From the NCBI GenBank assembly GCA_965153455.1, contig OZ234501.1:3534001-3598000 (forward strand): DNA of 64,000 bases, read 5' to 3'. The notes beneath the pieces were generated by a model. That model was not told where the DNA came from, did not search any database, and was given only the letters and a program-made list of their open reading frames with translations. Position 1 is the stretch's first letter. Each line of letters starts with the position of its first letter. Position numbers and translations under genes: made by a program. The DNA is from Sphagnum compactum. Its lineage: Eukaryota > Bryophyta > Sphagnopsida > Sphagnales. This document shows, one piece after another, positions 48,765 to 59,364 of the stretch.

Positions 48765-48930
48765 TTAAACCATATTCCATGCCATGTCATGGAATATACT
48801 TAGTTTGTTTGTCTGCCATGTGGATATTATTAAGTGACATGGTAGAATATTTTGCCATGTCATATAATAATTCGTGACGTGGCAAAAATATTTTATGACG
48901 AGCCATGGAATATGTTGCCACATCACATCC
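48765..48930. repeat. Palindrome-rich block of CATGGAATATT / GACATGG words
   Basis: It contains CCATGCCATGTCATGG, GACATGG...CCATGTC around TAGAATATTTTG, and GTGACGTGGCAAAAATATT, related to the hairpin at 3045. It lies just before the Copia LTR. Confidence 0.6.
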
Positions 48931-49039
48931 ATGGTTTGTTCTAAGATCAATAATGGCTTATGGACTTTGAACATGGGTTTGGCCAAGAAAGCCACCGAAA
49001 GCAAATCATGTGAACGTTTGAAAGAAAAAAATGGAAGGG

Positions 49040-49533
49040 TGTTAGAAATACTATTCGTTTCTAATTCCCAATGTTGATGAATGTGTTAAACATTCATCAA
49101 AAGGATGAATAGTATTCACATCCTTATAATAATTAGGTTAGGGTTTGGAAATGGAGGCTACTTAGGGCAAGGCGAGAACTAGGGTTAAGGTTTGGTGGTG
49201 GCTAGGGTTAGGGTTTGGTGGCGGCTAGGGTTATGTGGCGGCTAAGGTTAGGGTTTGGTGGCAGCGGCTATGTTAGGGTTAAGTGGCGGCTATTTTAGGG
49301 TTAGGAGATAGTATATATTGAAGTGGTTTTGAAGAGTCTTTCATTCTCTCCTTTCATGGTTTTTGAGTGCACATAGAACCTTCAAGCTTTGTTAGTTGTT
49401 ACAAGCCATAGTTTTGTGATTGTAGCATTTGAAGCATACAACCTTTGTAATCTTCTTGTTAGTTAATACAATTGTTCCATTTCATGAACCTTGAATCTTT
49501 CATTTCTTACTTGTTTTCAAGTTGTTTCCAATA
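49040..49533 (+). mobile_element. Copia 5' LTR
   Basis: 494 bp, TGTTAGAAATACTATTCG to TTTCCAATA. It has G-rich U3 units (about 49135-49308), a TATATATTGAAG box and the shared leader. It is followed by the leader and gag of the element, so it is the 5' LTR. The 3' LTR is missing from the window. The base-pairing site for a tRNA primer should begin near 49534, but I saw no standard initiator-Met match there. Confidence 0.9.
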
Positions 49534-50087
49534 GGTTATGGGCCCACACCAAGTAAGAGAAAGGACATTGTGTTAGAACAAAAAGTAGTGAAAGGTTTTG
49601 AGCTTGTATTTCATTAAAAGAAAAAGGAGAGAATCCTTTTGAGAGAAGGTTTTTGGTTTGCAAAGTGAGTGGGAGTTCATTTCCAAGTGGTGGCATATAG
49701 GGAGCTTGTAACTCTTCCAAGTGAGTGCGAGGTGTGCAAGAGACTACTTCAAAGTGTTCTAAGTTCTCAAGTGTGGAAGAGTGTTCTTCAAGTCTTTAAG
49801 TTTCAAGTTTTAAGTTCAAAGTGTGTGGAAGAGAGTTCTTCAAGTTGTTGAGGGTTTCAACATTAATGTTTGAGAAAGTTTGTGGAGGAGAGTTATTCGA
49901 GTTGGTGAAAGTTTCAACGTTGAAGTTTGAGGTGTGTGTAAGAGAAGTTTTTCAAGTTGTTGAAAGCTTCAAGTTTCAAGTGAGGTCTTCAAACATTAGC
50001 AAGTTTTTCAACTTGAAATCTTCCGATTTGCATTTCATTTGAATAGAAAAACATAAAGTGTTTGTTTTAGCATTTGTGTTCAACAAA
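49534..50087 (+). mobile_element. Copia 5' leader with TTCAAGTTGTTGA repeats
   Basis: Non-coding; loosely repeated units (GTGTGGAAGAGAGTTCTTCAAG-like) at about 49810-49980. It leads to the gag ATG at 50088. Confidence 0.7.
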
Positions 50088-50753
50088 ATGTCATCCTTCC
50101 AAATGGAGTCTTTGAAAGTCATGGAAAAGTTTGATGGTGGCAACTTTCACCTTTGAAAGTTCAAGATGCGCATGATGCTTTCTAAGCATGGGCTTTGGAA
50201 GTTTGTTGATGGGAGTGCAACAATTCCCGATGATGAAGATCAAATCACGGATTATAATGAAAAGGCGACTAAGGCATTTGCATTACTTTGTGAACATCTC
50301 ACAGATGCACAACTTGCACATGTTCAATATTGCGAAAATGTCAAAAGCGCTTGGGAGACACTTTGCGGTGTGCACGAAGCTAAGACTTTCGGAAACAAGT
50401 TGTTTCTTCGAAGGAGGTTCTTCACCATCAAAATGCAAGAAGGGGAAGACTTGCTTACGCACATCAACATGGTGAAGGCGCTTGCGAACCAATTATGTTC
50501 CATTGAGGTGAAGATTGAAGATGAAGACATGTACTTCTCATGAGCCTTCCCCCATCTTTTGATAACTTGGTCACGAATTTGGAGTCCATGTCCACCAAGG
50601 ATGTTGACCTTCAATTCATAGTTGCTCGATTGTTTCATGAGGTGTCCAAAAGAAAAGAAAGTGAAAGTACGGAAAATGCCGCATTGCTTAACAAAACTCA
50701 TAAGGCAAACGAAAAGCTTTGTTTTTATTGTAAAAACTCGGACACTTTGTGAG
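50088..50753 (+). pseudogene. Copia gag (broken)
   Basis: ATG at 50088 (SSFQMESLKVMEKFDGGN). It is interrupted by TGA at codon 23 (50154-50156), where related sequence has Trp; then an open stretch 50166-50543 with KHGLWKFVDG and ATKAFALLCEHLTDAQLAHV; a frameshift near 50540; then a second stretch to 50752. The zinc knuckle (CFYCKNS...) is split by a one-base deletion near 50740 and reading resumes in the frame of the next ORF. It is defective for capsid function. Confidence 0.85.
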
Positions 50754-52275
50754 GAATTGTTTGAAGAAGAAGAGTGATGAAAAAGAAAAGGCAAACCAAG
50801 CTTGTGAAAATCAAGAACAAATGTTTATTGCCGCCTTGGGTGCTAATGATCATACGACAAACGATTGGATCATAGATTCCGGCGCAACACAACACATGAC
50901 ATTCGAACGAGAGTGGTTCACCACTTACGAATCCATTGTTACACGAAAGGTGTACATGGGAGATGACACCATTTTGGAGGCCATTGGCAAAGGGAGCATC
51001 AAGGCCACAATGCAAGTTGAAGGTAAATTGTTGCTTACAACCATCACTCAAGTTCTTCATGTTCCCAAAATGAAGAATAGTCTCATTTCAGTTAGCAAAC
51101 TCATTTCGGAGGGCTTGAAAGTGGAGTTTGACAAGGATGGTTGCAAGGTGAACAATGTCCATGGAATCGTTGTGGCGGAAGCACGTAGAGAGAAGAACTT
51201 GTATTTTCTCAATGTCAATGTTCGAAAGGAGAGTGCGAATGTGGTAAAGTCTTTGAATGAAGAAGTTACGATTTGGCACCAACAGCTCGGCCACCTCAAC
51301 ATGGCGAGTCTTAAGAAGTTGGAGACAATGGTCAATGGCATGACTTTGAAAGAAATGCCATTGGACCATGTGTGTGAAGAATGCATTGAAGGCAAACATC
51401 AAAGGACATCTTTTCCTAAAGATGAAGCAACTAGGGCTTCCAAGCTTTTGGAACTTGTGCATAGCAATGTGTGCGAACCGATGAAGACCACATCTTGTGG
51501 TGGAGCACGATACTTTGTCACCTTCATTGATGACTTCTCGAGGAAAACTCACGTTTACCTTTTGAAAGCGAAAGGAGAAATGTTTGACAAATTCAAGGCA
51601 TACAAGGCCTTGGTGGAGAATCAAACCGGCATGAAGATCCAAACCTTGCGATCCGACAACGGAAGAGAATTTGTGTCCAAAAAGTATGATGATTTTTTGC
51701 GTGAATGTGGAATTCAACGACAAACAAGTGCACTTTACACACCACAACAAAATGGAGTTGCCGAACGAGCCAATAGGACCATCATGGAATGCGCTAGGAG
51801 CATGATTCGTGCACAAGGACTTGATTTGGAGTTCTGGGCGGAAGCGGTTAACACGGCGGTTTACATAAAAAATCGATGCCCAACTAAAGCTCTTGATTCA
51901 AAGACGCCGCAAGAAGCATGGACTGGTAGAAAGCCCGATGTATTTCATTTGAGAGTTTTTGGTTACAAAACATTTGCGCACATTCCTGATGAAAAGAGAA
52001 GCAAATTAGAATCCAAATCCATAACTTGTGTTCTTTTAGGGTATTGTGTAGGGACCAAAGCATATCGCTTGATGTGTGTAGAAACCAAAAGAATCATCAA
52101 AAGTCGTGATGTTGTGTTCCTCGAAGGGACGAAAGAAGTTAAAGGTGTTCATGATAATAGACCCCCTTCAAACCAAGTAGAACACGTTGTTGTGGATGAA
52201 ATTGTGAATGATGATGAACTTGTTAAGGATGCCAATCCTATATCTTTGAAGGAGAGACCAGTGGAAGACGTGGAA
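50749..52275 (+). pseudogene. Copia protease-integrase segment, interrupted by CACTA-2
   Basis: An open frame of over 500 codons. The aspartic protease motif DSGATQHM has D43. The integrase zinc-binding region (WHQQLGHLN ... CEECIEGKH) lies at about residues 180-225. The catalytic triad is at D261/262 (FIDDFSRKTHVYL), D303 (RSDNGREF) and E339 (NGVAERANRTIME), giving 35 residues between the second D and E. The GKKPDV/LRVFGY-like C-terminal block is at about 390-410. The frame ends only because CACTA-2 entered after codon ...VEDVE. This is the best-preserved retroelement ORF here, so the element is relatively young. Confidence 0.92.
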
Positions 52276-52699
52276 CATTAGTAGAAAATGGTCGTTTTGC
52301 GACTGGTCCATGTGACTAATTTTTAGTTGCAAGCGACATTTGCAACTAAAATTTTAATAGTCGCGTTGAACAAGTCGCATTAACACTAGTTGCAAACAAT
52401 AACAAATTTTGGATGAAAGAAAAGTCAACAAAATACGCTTTCATCCTATGACTAGTCATATACGTATTGTCGTTTGCAACTAAGATGCGACTTTTTTGGT
52501 GAACAATGGGAACAAGTTATGTGTTGCCATGTGTCCCAACTCTTAATAATTGAAAATATTTTATTATTATTTTGAAATAATCTAAGATGTTTAATTTTTA
52601 TGTTTGGATGGTTTAGATTGTGACACGTGGTGTAATAAAAATTTGCCACGTGGCATATTAATTGATATTTTCTAAATTAAATTTAAATCAATATTTAGG

Positions 52700-52850
52700 T
52701 ATGTAGGTTGCATTAAATACCTACCTATAGACCTACCTACCCATTTAGGCTAAACACCTACCTAGATAGGACCTATTTACCTACCTAGGCCAAATACCTA
52801 CTTAGGTAGGTAGGTAGGTAGAAAAATAGGTAGGCAAGTTAGGGAAGTAG
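52700..52850. repeat. TAGGTAGG / CCTACCTA simple-repeat tract
   Basis: Tetranucleotide-type TAGG/CCTA runs in both orientations, able to fold back. Similar words occur at about 6480-6600. Confidence 0.75.
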
Positions 52851-52967
52851 GTAATTAGGTGTAAATACATGAATATTTATATTTGACTTTGGGTCAAGTC
52901 ATATTTAATGACTCATCCCATATGCCCATCTATTTTCATATGTAAATGTAAGACAAAACACCTTGTT

Positions 52968-53123
52968 TATATACTTTTCAAGATGGGAATGAAAGCCAAA
53001 ACATATGGGATAAACTTTTTAGTTGCAAGTCGTTTACGACTAAAAATGTTAGTCGTAAACGACTTGCAACTAAAAAATTTATCCCATATATTTTGGTTAT
53101 CATTCCCATCTTGAATAGTATAT
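52968..53123. repeat. 156-bp near-perfect palindrome in CACTA-2
   Basis: Arms 52968-53043 and 53049-53123 flank a 5-base loop. The centre is GTTTACGACTAA/TTAGTCGTAAAC; the arms include TTAGTTGCAAGTCG, CATATGGGATAAA and CAAGATGGGAATGA. The inner part consists of CACTA-type GACTA/TTGCAA words. Confidence 0.9.
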
Positions 53124-54500
53124 AATTAAGTAAATAAATGACACCTAACTAGTTAACTAATTAACTAATATAATTATTTAACGAATGAAATATAGAAAAA
53201 TAAATTAATAAACTTGCTAATTAATTAATTAACAACTAAACTAGAAACTAACTAATTATTTATAGTAATAATAATCAATATCTTATTATTTCTGAATTTA
53301 TCATATTATTATTAAATATTAATTGATTTATTAGTTAGATAAACCATAATATTATATTAACTATAATAATCTATCAACCAATTTAATTAACTAGTAATTG
53401 GCTAATATTGAAATATTTAACTAATTATTACTAAGTAATAAATTATTATTTCGTAACCAAATAAATTAATATAATAACTGAAATATTCAGTATTTAATTA
53501 TTAATAACTATTAATTATAGATATTGACTATTAGGTTTTTTTATATCTAATAATATAATTAAAACTTAGCCTAGGTTAACTATTTTATTATAATTACTCC
53601 CATTATTATTTTCATTTATATAGTTAATAGTAAATATATATAAGTAAATATTTAATATTAAAAATATCATTAATTCAATTATTATTGTAGCTAGTTGGTA
53701 GCCAAGGTTAACTATTTTATTATTATTATTCATATTATTAATTCACTCATTAATTGATTTATGAAATATTACAATAAATATTATATATTTTTAATAATTA
53801 TATTTTTCCTTCGAAAATAATTTGTATAATAATTTATTAGATTTCCATTCTAACTAATACAATAACTATTATCAAATATAAAATAATAGAACTGAAAATT
53901 AGAAATATATATTAGTATATGATTATAATCATTGACTTATTAACAATTAATAAATATCAACTATAAATTTTAAATACAAAATTTTAAAACTATATATTAA
54001 TATTTCTTAATAACTATTATATTAATCTAATAATATTTCATAATTGATTACTTATAATAATAATAACAATAATGTAATTTGTCACTAGCCTAGGTTAGCT
54101 ATTTTATTACTATTATTATTATTATTATTATATGTCACTTGTTAGACTATTATGATTTACTACAATTAAGTTTTCAATTTTTTTAAGAAATAAAAATTAA
54201 TTCATAATAAGTACATTAGTCATTTGAAAAGAATTTAATAATAATTTAATAATATATTATAAAATTTATAATTACTTCAATAATTGTAGAATTATTTTTC
54301 TTATCATTCTAATATCATCAACATTATGATCATTATGTAACAATATATTAATGTTTTTAAATTTTAGTTAAAGATAATATTTAAATTTAGTTTTTATTAC
54401 ATGTAATGAATATAAATATATTATATAATATTAATACAAATAATAATAAATGTCATTTTTAATAATTTTAAGAAGTATAATAAAATGGTTTGGATAAACT
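53124..54500. other. Extreme AT-rich filler of CACTA-2
   Basis: Almost only A/T, with AATTAATTAACTA-type words. No ORF or repeat unit is defined. Confidence 0.6.
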
Positions 54501-54982
54501 TATAATATGGGCACAATATATTTAACAAATATCTTATGTATAATTTTGATATACTCAAAATATATACCATTTAATGTAACCATAATATCAAGGCCATTTA
54601 TGATAATAATAATATTTGAATACACATCTAACATGGTTGTTCATATACATTCAAATTATACATCCATAAATCCTAATACACCGAACTATATTTTTTTAAA
54701 TTCACAAAATATACTTTTATATACTTATAGGGTTACAACTAAGTTGGTCACATTTGCAACTAATGGGACATAAATTGTTCTTCTTGGATGAAAACTTAAT
54801 TAAATGTTGTTCACATGGAAGAATGAACACCAAACTAGTTGCAATTTAGTTGCACTGTAGTTACAAATATGACCAACATAAGATTTAGTTGCAAAAATGT
54901 CCAAATGTAGTTGCAAATAACTGATAGTCGCATGTAGTCGCAAAGAGATTGGTTACATTTGAGCCAATTTCTACTAGTGGAA

Positions 54983-55579
54983 GGTGGTGAATCTACATCA
55001 AACTCTTCTTTGGAAGAAGAATTTGCTCCTCCACAAGATGAAGGTTTGAGTGAACCACAACAAGATGGACGAAGGCCGCAAAGACAACGTAACGAGTGGC
55101 CTCGTGATTGGTGGGTGGCCACCAAAGAGGTGGAACGGGCCACCATAGCTTTTTCGAAAGAACCTCAAACCGTGGAAGAGGCGTTGAAAGGCCAAGATGC
55201 AAAGAAGTGGGAGATTGCCATGCAAGAAGAATACGATTCTCTTGTTGTCAACAACACTTGGTCTTTGGTGACACTCCCTAAGGGTAGGAAGCCCATTTCT
55301 TGCAAGTGGGTGTTCAAAATCAAACATGCGGTCGATGGTGAAGTGGAACGTTACAAGGCCAGACTTGTGGCAAGAGGTTTCACTCAAACATTTGGAGTCG
55401 ATTACAATGAAACTTTTGCACCTGTTGCAAAGTTTGTGTCAATTCGTTGTATCCTTGCACTAGCGGCCATTGAAGACATGGAGATTCATCAAATGGATGT
55501 CAAAACCGCGTTTCTCAATGATGACCTTGAAGGGGAGATCTACATGGAACAACCCGAAGGTTTCACACATGAAGGATAA
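54983..55579 (+). pseudogene. Copia reverse transcriptase N-terminal part
   Basis: It continues from the segment before CACTA-2: GGESTSNSSLEEEFAPP linker, then RT: KWEIAMQEEYDSL, KPISCKWVFKIKHAVDGEVE, YKARLVARGFTQ, ETFAPVAKFVSIR, HQMDVKTAFLND and EQPEGF. It is ended by TAA at 55577-55579, after which the same frame continues. Confidence 0.9.
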
Positions 55580-56549
55580 CACCTTGTGTGTAAGCTTCAC
55601 AAATCATTGTACGGCTCTCCAGGGGCTTGGAATCAAAAGCTAGATGTTTTCTTGAAAAGCATCGAATTTGTGAGGAGTGATGCGGACTTTAGCGTGTACG
55701 TTGCGCAAGTGGGAGATGTCAAATTCTTCATTGTCGTCTATGTCGATGATCTCATCTTGGTGTGCAATAATAAGGACAAGCTTTTGCAAGTGAAGGAAGA
55801 ACTTTCTCGAAAGTTCGAAATGAAAGATCTTGGGGATTTGCATTTCTTCCTTGGCATGGAAGTGGAAAGGGATCGTGCACAACGTCTTCTTTACATCAAC
55901 CAAATTGGTTATCTCAAGGAGATTCTCAAACATTTTCGCATGGAGGATTGCAAAGCCATCGGAATGCCACTTGATCCCAAGACAAAGTTTAAGAAGAATG
56001 TGAACAAGGATGATGAGATGGTGAAGGTTCCTTATCAACAAGTCGTGGGATCCTTGATGTATGCCATGTTGTGTATTCGGCCAGATTTGGCATACCCAAT
56101 AAGCGTGGTGAGTCAACACATGGCTAATCTAAGCCAAGAACATTGGATTGCGGTCAAGCGCATTTTTCAATACTTGCAAGGCACTTTGCAATTCAAATTA
56201 CGCTTCGGAGGATTACCACCCCAAGATTTGGTCGGATATTGTGATGCGGATTGAGCCGGTGACCTTGAGGATAGGAGATCCACCACAGGGTTTGTATTCA
56301 TGATAGGAGGTGGAGCCATTTCTTGGAGTAGCAAACGACAACCCACAATCGCTTTGTCGACGACGGAGGCCGAATACATGGCAAGTACGCAGGCTACGAA
56401 GGAAGCCATATGGATGACAAAGCTCATGAAGGAATTAGGGTATATGGAAGAGAAAAAGGCGATGGTGATTTGATGTGACAACCAAGGTGCAATATCATTG
56501 ACGAAGAATCCCACACAACATGCCCGAACAAAACACATTGATGTGCAAC
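55580..56549 (+). pseudogene. Copia RT C-terminal part and RNase H, 3' truncated
   Basis: CKLHKSLYG, then VVYVDDLILVC with the catalytic YVDD at residues 52-55 of the stretch 55586-56254, then GDLHFFLGMEV and PDLAYPISVVSQ. RNase H starts at YCDAD and is broken by TGA at 56252-56254 (Trp elsewhere), then [20 protein letters not shown], and a second TGA at 56471-56473 before CDNQGAIS. It stops at HIDVQ (about 56549). The end of RNase H, the purine tract and the 3' LTR are missing, so this copy is 3'-truncated or cut by the next element. Confidence 0.9.
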
Positions 56550-59364
56550 TAAAGGGTAGTTACTGTTTGCCTACATCCCCAACAGTATTGGGTTGAGCAA
56601 CAGGAACTATTATTCGTGGATGAGAAAAATTCACACAATTAAGACAATGAGAATCATTATCTGCATTAAGAAGACAATCAATGGGTTGCTTGGCAGACCC
56701 AAAAACCTCCTCCCCCTTGAGGTGCAAAGTGCAATTAGAGAAGGAAGATCCGAACGTGTAATTTGCCATAACAATTGCTAGTTTAGCAAGATCACTAGAT
56801 CGTTGGGCCCTCCTCAACAATAATTCATTCGTATCAGGTCCATGACCAATTGGACCCCCTCGCAAGTATTATCTATACAATGTAAATTATTTGAAAGCCT
56901 GACTGTAATCATCAAACATCGTTATGTAGAGACAAGTGCCATGATTCTTCGACTGTTGCAACTAGATGTTATGCATATTTTCGGCATGTGTGCCCACTCT
57001 TCATCAGTAAATTTTTGCATATCAAAGGAAAAGAAGCATAAAAAAATTTGAAATGTTAGAACAGAGATGGAGATAGATTGCAAATGGAACTTGAGTGAAA
57101 ATGAACATCTTACAATTTTGAATGCACAAGAAGTGATATGAAGTTCACAAAAGAAATACTCACATGGACCATGAAATCTCCCCATTGTTCGACATGAAAA
57201 TGCAAAAAGTTAAGTCAATTGTTAAGCTCGTGGATACTTGTTTCAGAAACAACTCCAAATGAAAGCCACCAACAACAAATTAGAGCATAATGACCATCAA
57301 CATCCCTAAGAGATGTGGCATTCTTGTACTAGTGGCAAAGAGCCTTGTGCTCATCTTGCAATTCAAGTCTGATAAGTTGTTTGGTGTGTTTATTGAGTGA
57401 TTGAATCCATGGAATAAACAAGTGCACTCCTTATCAACCATCCTGATAGGAGAGTCCCTCGAACCATAGACAATTCTGACCGAGTTGCAATTGGTTTATG
57501 CGCTATCAACCATGAATCCCTCGAAATTGGGTTTTGGAAACCTATGTTTCAGCATCGTTTCATTAAACTTTGTCCACATAAGTCATTGAGCTTTGGTGTT
57601 TTCAAACTGCATATCACAAACTATTATGGGACCATCACTTTACAATAGGCAAAATCGTACACATGACAAGCCATAGTTGTCTAGTTAGCAACACGCTTCA
57701 CATCATCAAACATGATCCAAGCATTCTGCAAATCGCTTACAAATTACATTTGTGTGATGAGGTCGACTCCACTTTCGACACCATTTATCGACATTTTAAA
57801 AATAAACACCTTTTGTCCATGAACTTGTTTTGGGAAACAACACTCCTGGATGTAGTCATAACGGCTCTTGAACTTCAATTCAAGGATGTTATCAATATAT
57901 AGCCACCTCTTGAATGAGGTTTAAAAGACGCAACAAGGTTACAAACGTTAAAAGAGCTTAATTCACAGAATTTGTCCCGGATGTGCTTCGATTGTTCACC
58001 CTTGAGAAGCTCCATTATGCCATCACTAGAATCATCAAATAAGTAATTTGCCAAGGTCTTGTTAGCACTAAGGGAAGTTATAAAGATTTTTGCATCAGGT
58101 GTGTGATCCACCTCCTTTACAATCAACCTTTTAATCTCCTCGATAGACTCTCAACACTTTCCATCCGCAAAAGGATGGTTGTGAACACCAGGATGAATCG
58201 TCACTCTTGACATAGATTGGAGTGTATACACAACATAATAGATTGGCCCATTGTAATTTGTGACATAGAAAGGATGAACATTACAAAATTTTCATCCAAG
58301 CGAAAAAGAAAACAAAATCATTGTCATTTGACCTATGATTGGAGTATGAGCACACTCACCGCACCATAAGGTTTCATTACGAGAGGTAAAACGCAAAAAG
58401 TTTTCACAATCATCTTGCACACACCGCAAGTGACCCAAACAGCTAGCCTTCCTGAACCTAAGCCTAAACAAATTTTTTTATATTGGTTTTGACCAACTTA
58501 CACCAAGCATGGCCATCGTACTTTCTGTCCATGCCTTGCATTTGGGAAGGGTTCTGAACAGTCGAAAGAATTGGTGACAATTCAGACAAAATGTCCCCAT
58601 TGAAAGCAATTGACAAAAATTAGACTTTTTGCAAAAAGATCTTATCATAATCCAAATTCTGCAATTCGTTCGAGGTTTGTCCTGGCAACACCATCGTGTG
58701 TAGGCAAAAGACAACTAACTAAATGTTCCCCACAGGGGTGGATGGGTCTGACAACAAAAATGCATCAGATTAAAGAATGCCTTTTAGCGATTCCATTGAT
58801 GAAGGAAGGGGTGTTAAGTCCTCGCCTGAGGAGCAATCAAATAGTTCAATGAAAATAGAAGATGCAAGAGCATCAGAACACTAACGGAGAATGTTGTCAA
58901 CTTCGAATTCTTGCTTCACAATCTTGACCATAGAACCTGTAGTTCTATTGTAAGGATGGTATCATGAGAATTTTGAGTTAAACTATCACCAACAATGCGA
59001 TAATGCCACAATCAACCACCCATTGTCTACCTTGCGAAGAGGTCGTAGGAATCTGATACAGAAAACTTAAGACAAAGTTATTAAAATCATACAAGATGTC
59101 CTTAGATATATGTAAAGAACCTAGTTGAAAAGCAAACGTAGCACATAGACAAGGTTTAGAGACAACGGCCATCCTTGAATCGTCTACCATGATGGTGAGG
59201 TCCAAGCGTCCAAGAGCATGAAATGTCGCCATGTTACAAAGGACACATAAGTAGTAGTGAAGGAACTCAAAGGGATTTGAAGCAGTAAGAACATAATCAC
59301 ACACCAAAATTTTTTTTGAAGGGTTTGGAGGAAGAGGAAAAGGAACCCAAGAAATATAATCCAA
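56550..59364 (-). pseudogene. Decayed zinc-finger/transposase-like protein (spore-plant family)
   Basis: Minus-strand blocks in order: LGHLRCVQDDCENFLRF, then LWCGEC (58455-58345); PFYVTNYNG...SRVTIHPGVHNHPFADGKC (58270-58150); IKRLIVKEVDHTPDAKI...ANYLF (to 58035); NFEGFMVDSA...NSVRIVYG (about 57525-57465); a LFHW-like site with a frameshift near 57410; QSLNKHTKQLIRLELQDEHK; and FHVEQWGDFM (about 57180). A C-terminal stretch lies at 56865-56560. The layout (Cys/His finger, then a catalytic D in FM-D-SA) resembles MULE-type transposase proteins. I recall the same blocks in many hypothetical proteins of ferns, lycophytes and mosses. Many stops and frameshifts make it a relic. No terminal repeats were found. 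The 5' limit is uncertain. Confidence 0.55.

Larger units (their letters stand above)
52276..54979. mobile_element. CACTA-2: 2.7-kb non-autonomous CACTA, TSD GAA
   Basis: The left end CATTAGTAGAAAATGG (one substitution from CACTA) and right end AATTTCTACTAGTG form the terminal repeats. GAA is duplicated at 52273-52275 and 54980-54982. Subterminal TTGCGACT, AGTTGCAA and TAGTCGCA words are like those of CACTA-1. The inside has no coding sequence: TAGGTAGG tracts, a large palindrome and about 1.4 kb of extreme AT-rich DNA. Removing it with one GAA leaves the Copia frame uninterrupted. Confidence 0.92.

Noticed and set aside
50324-51816. Long antisense ORFs (156 and 242 codons) over the Copia gag and integrase
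   Set aside because: They are shadows of the well-supported sense Copia frames.
54959-55000. ATG at 54959 as the start of a Copia RT gene
   Set aside because: This ATG lies in the CACTA-2 terminus. The reading frame truly continues from the Copia segment left of CACTA-2.
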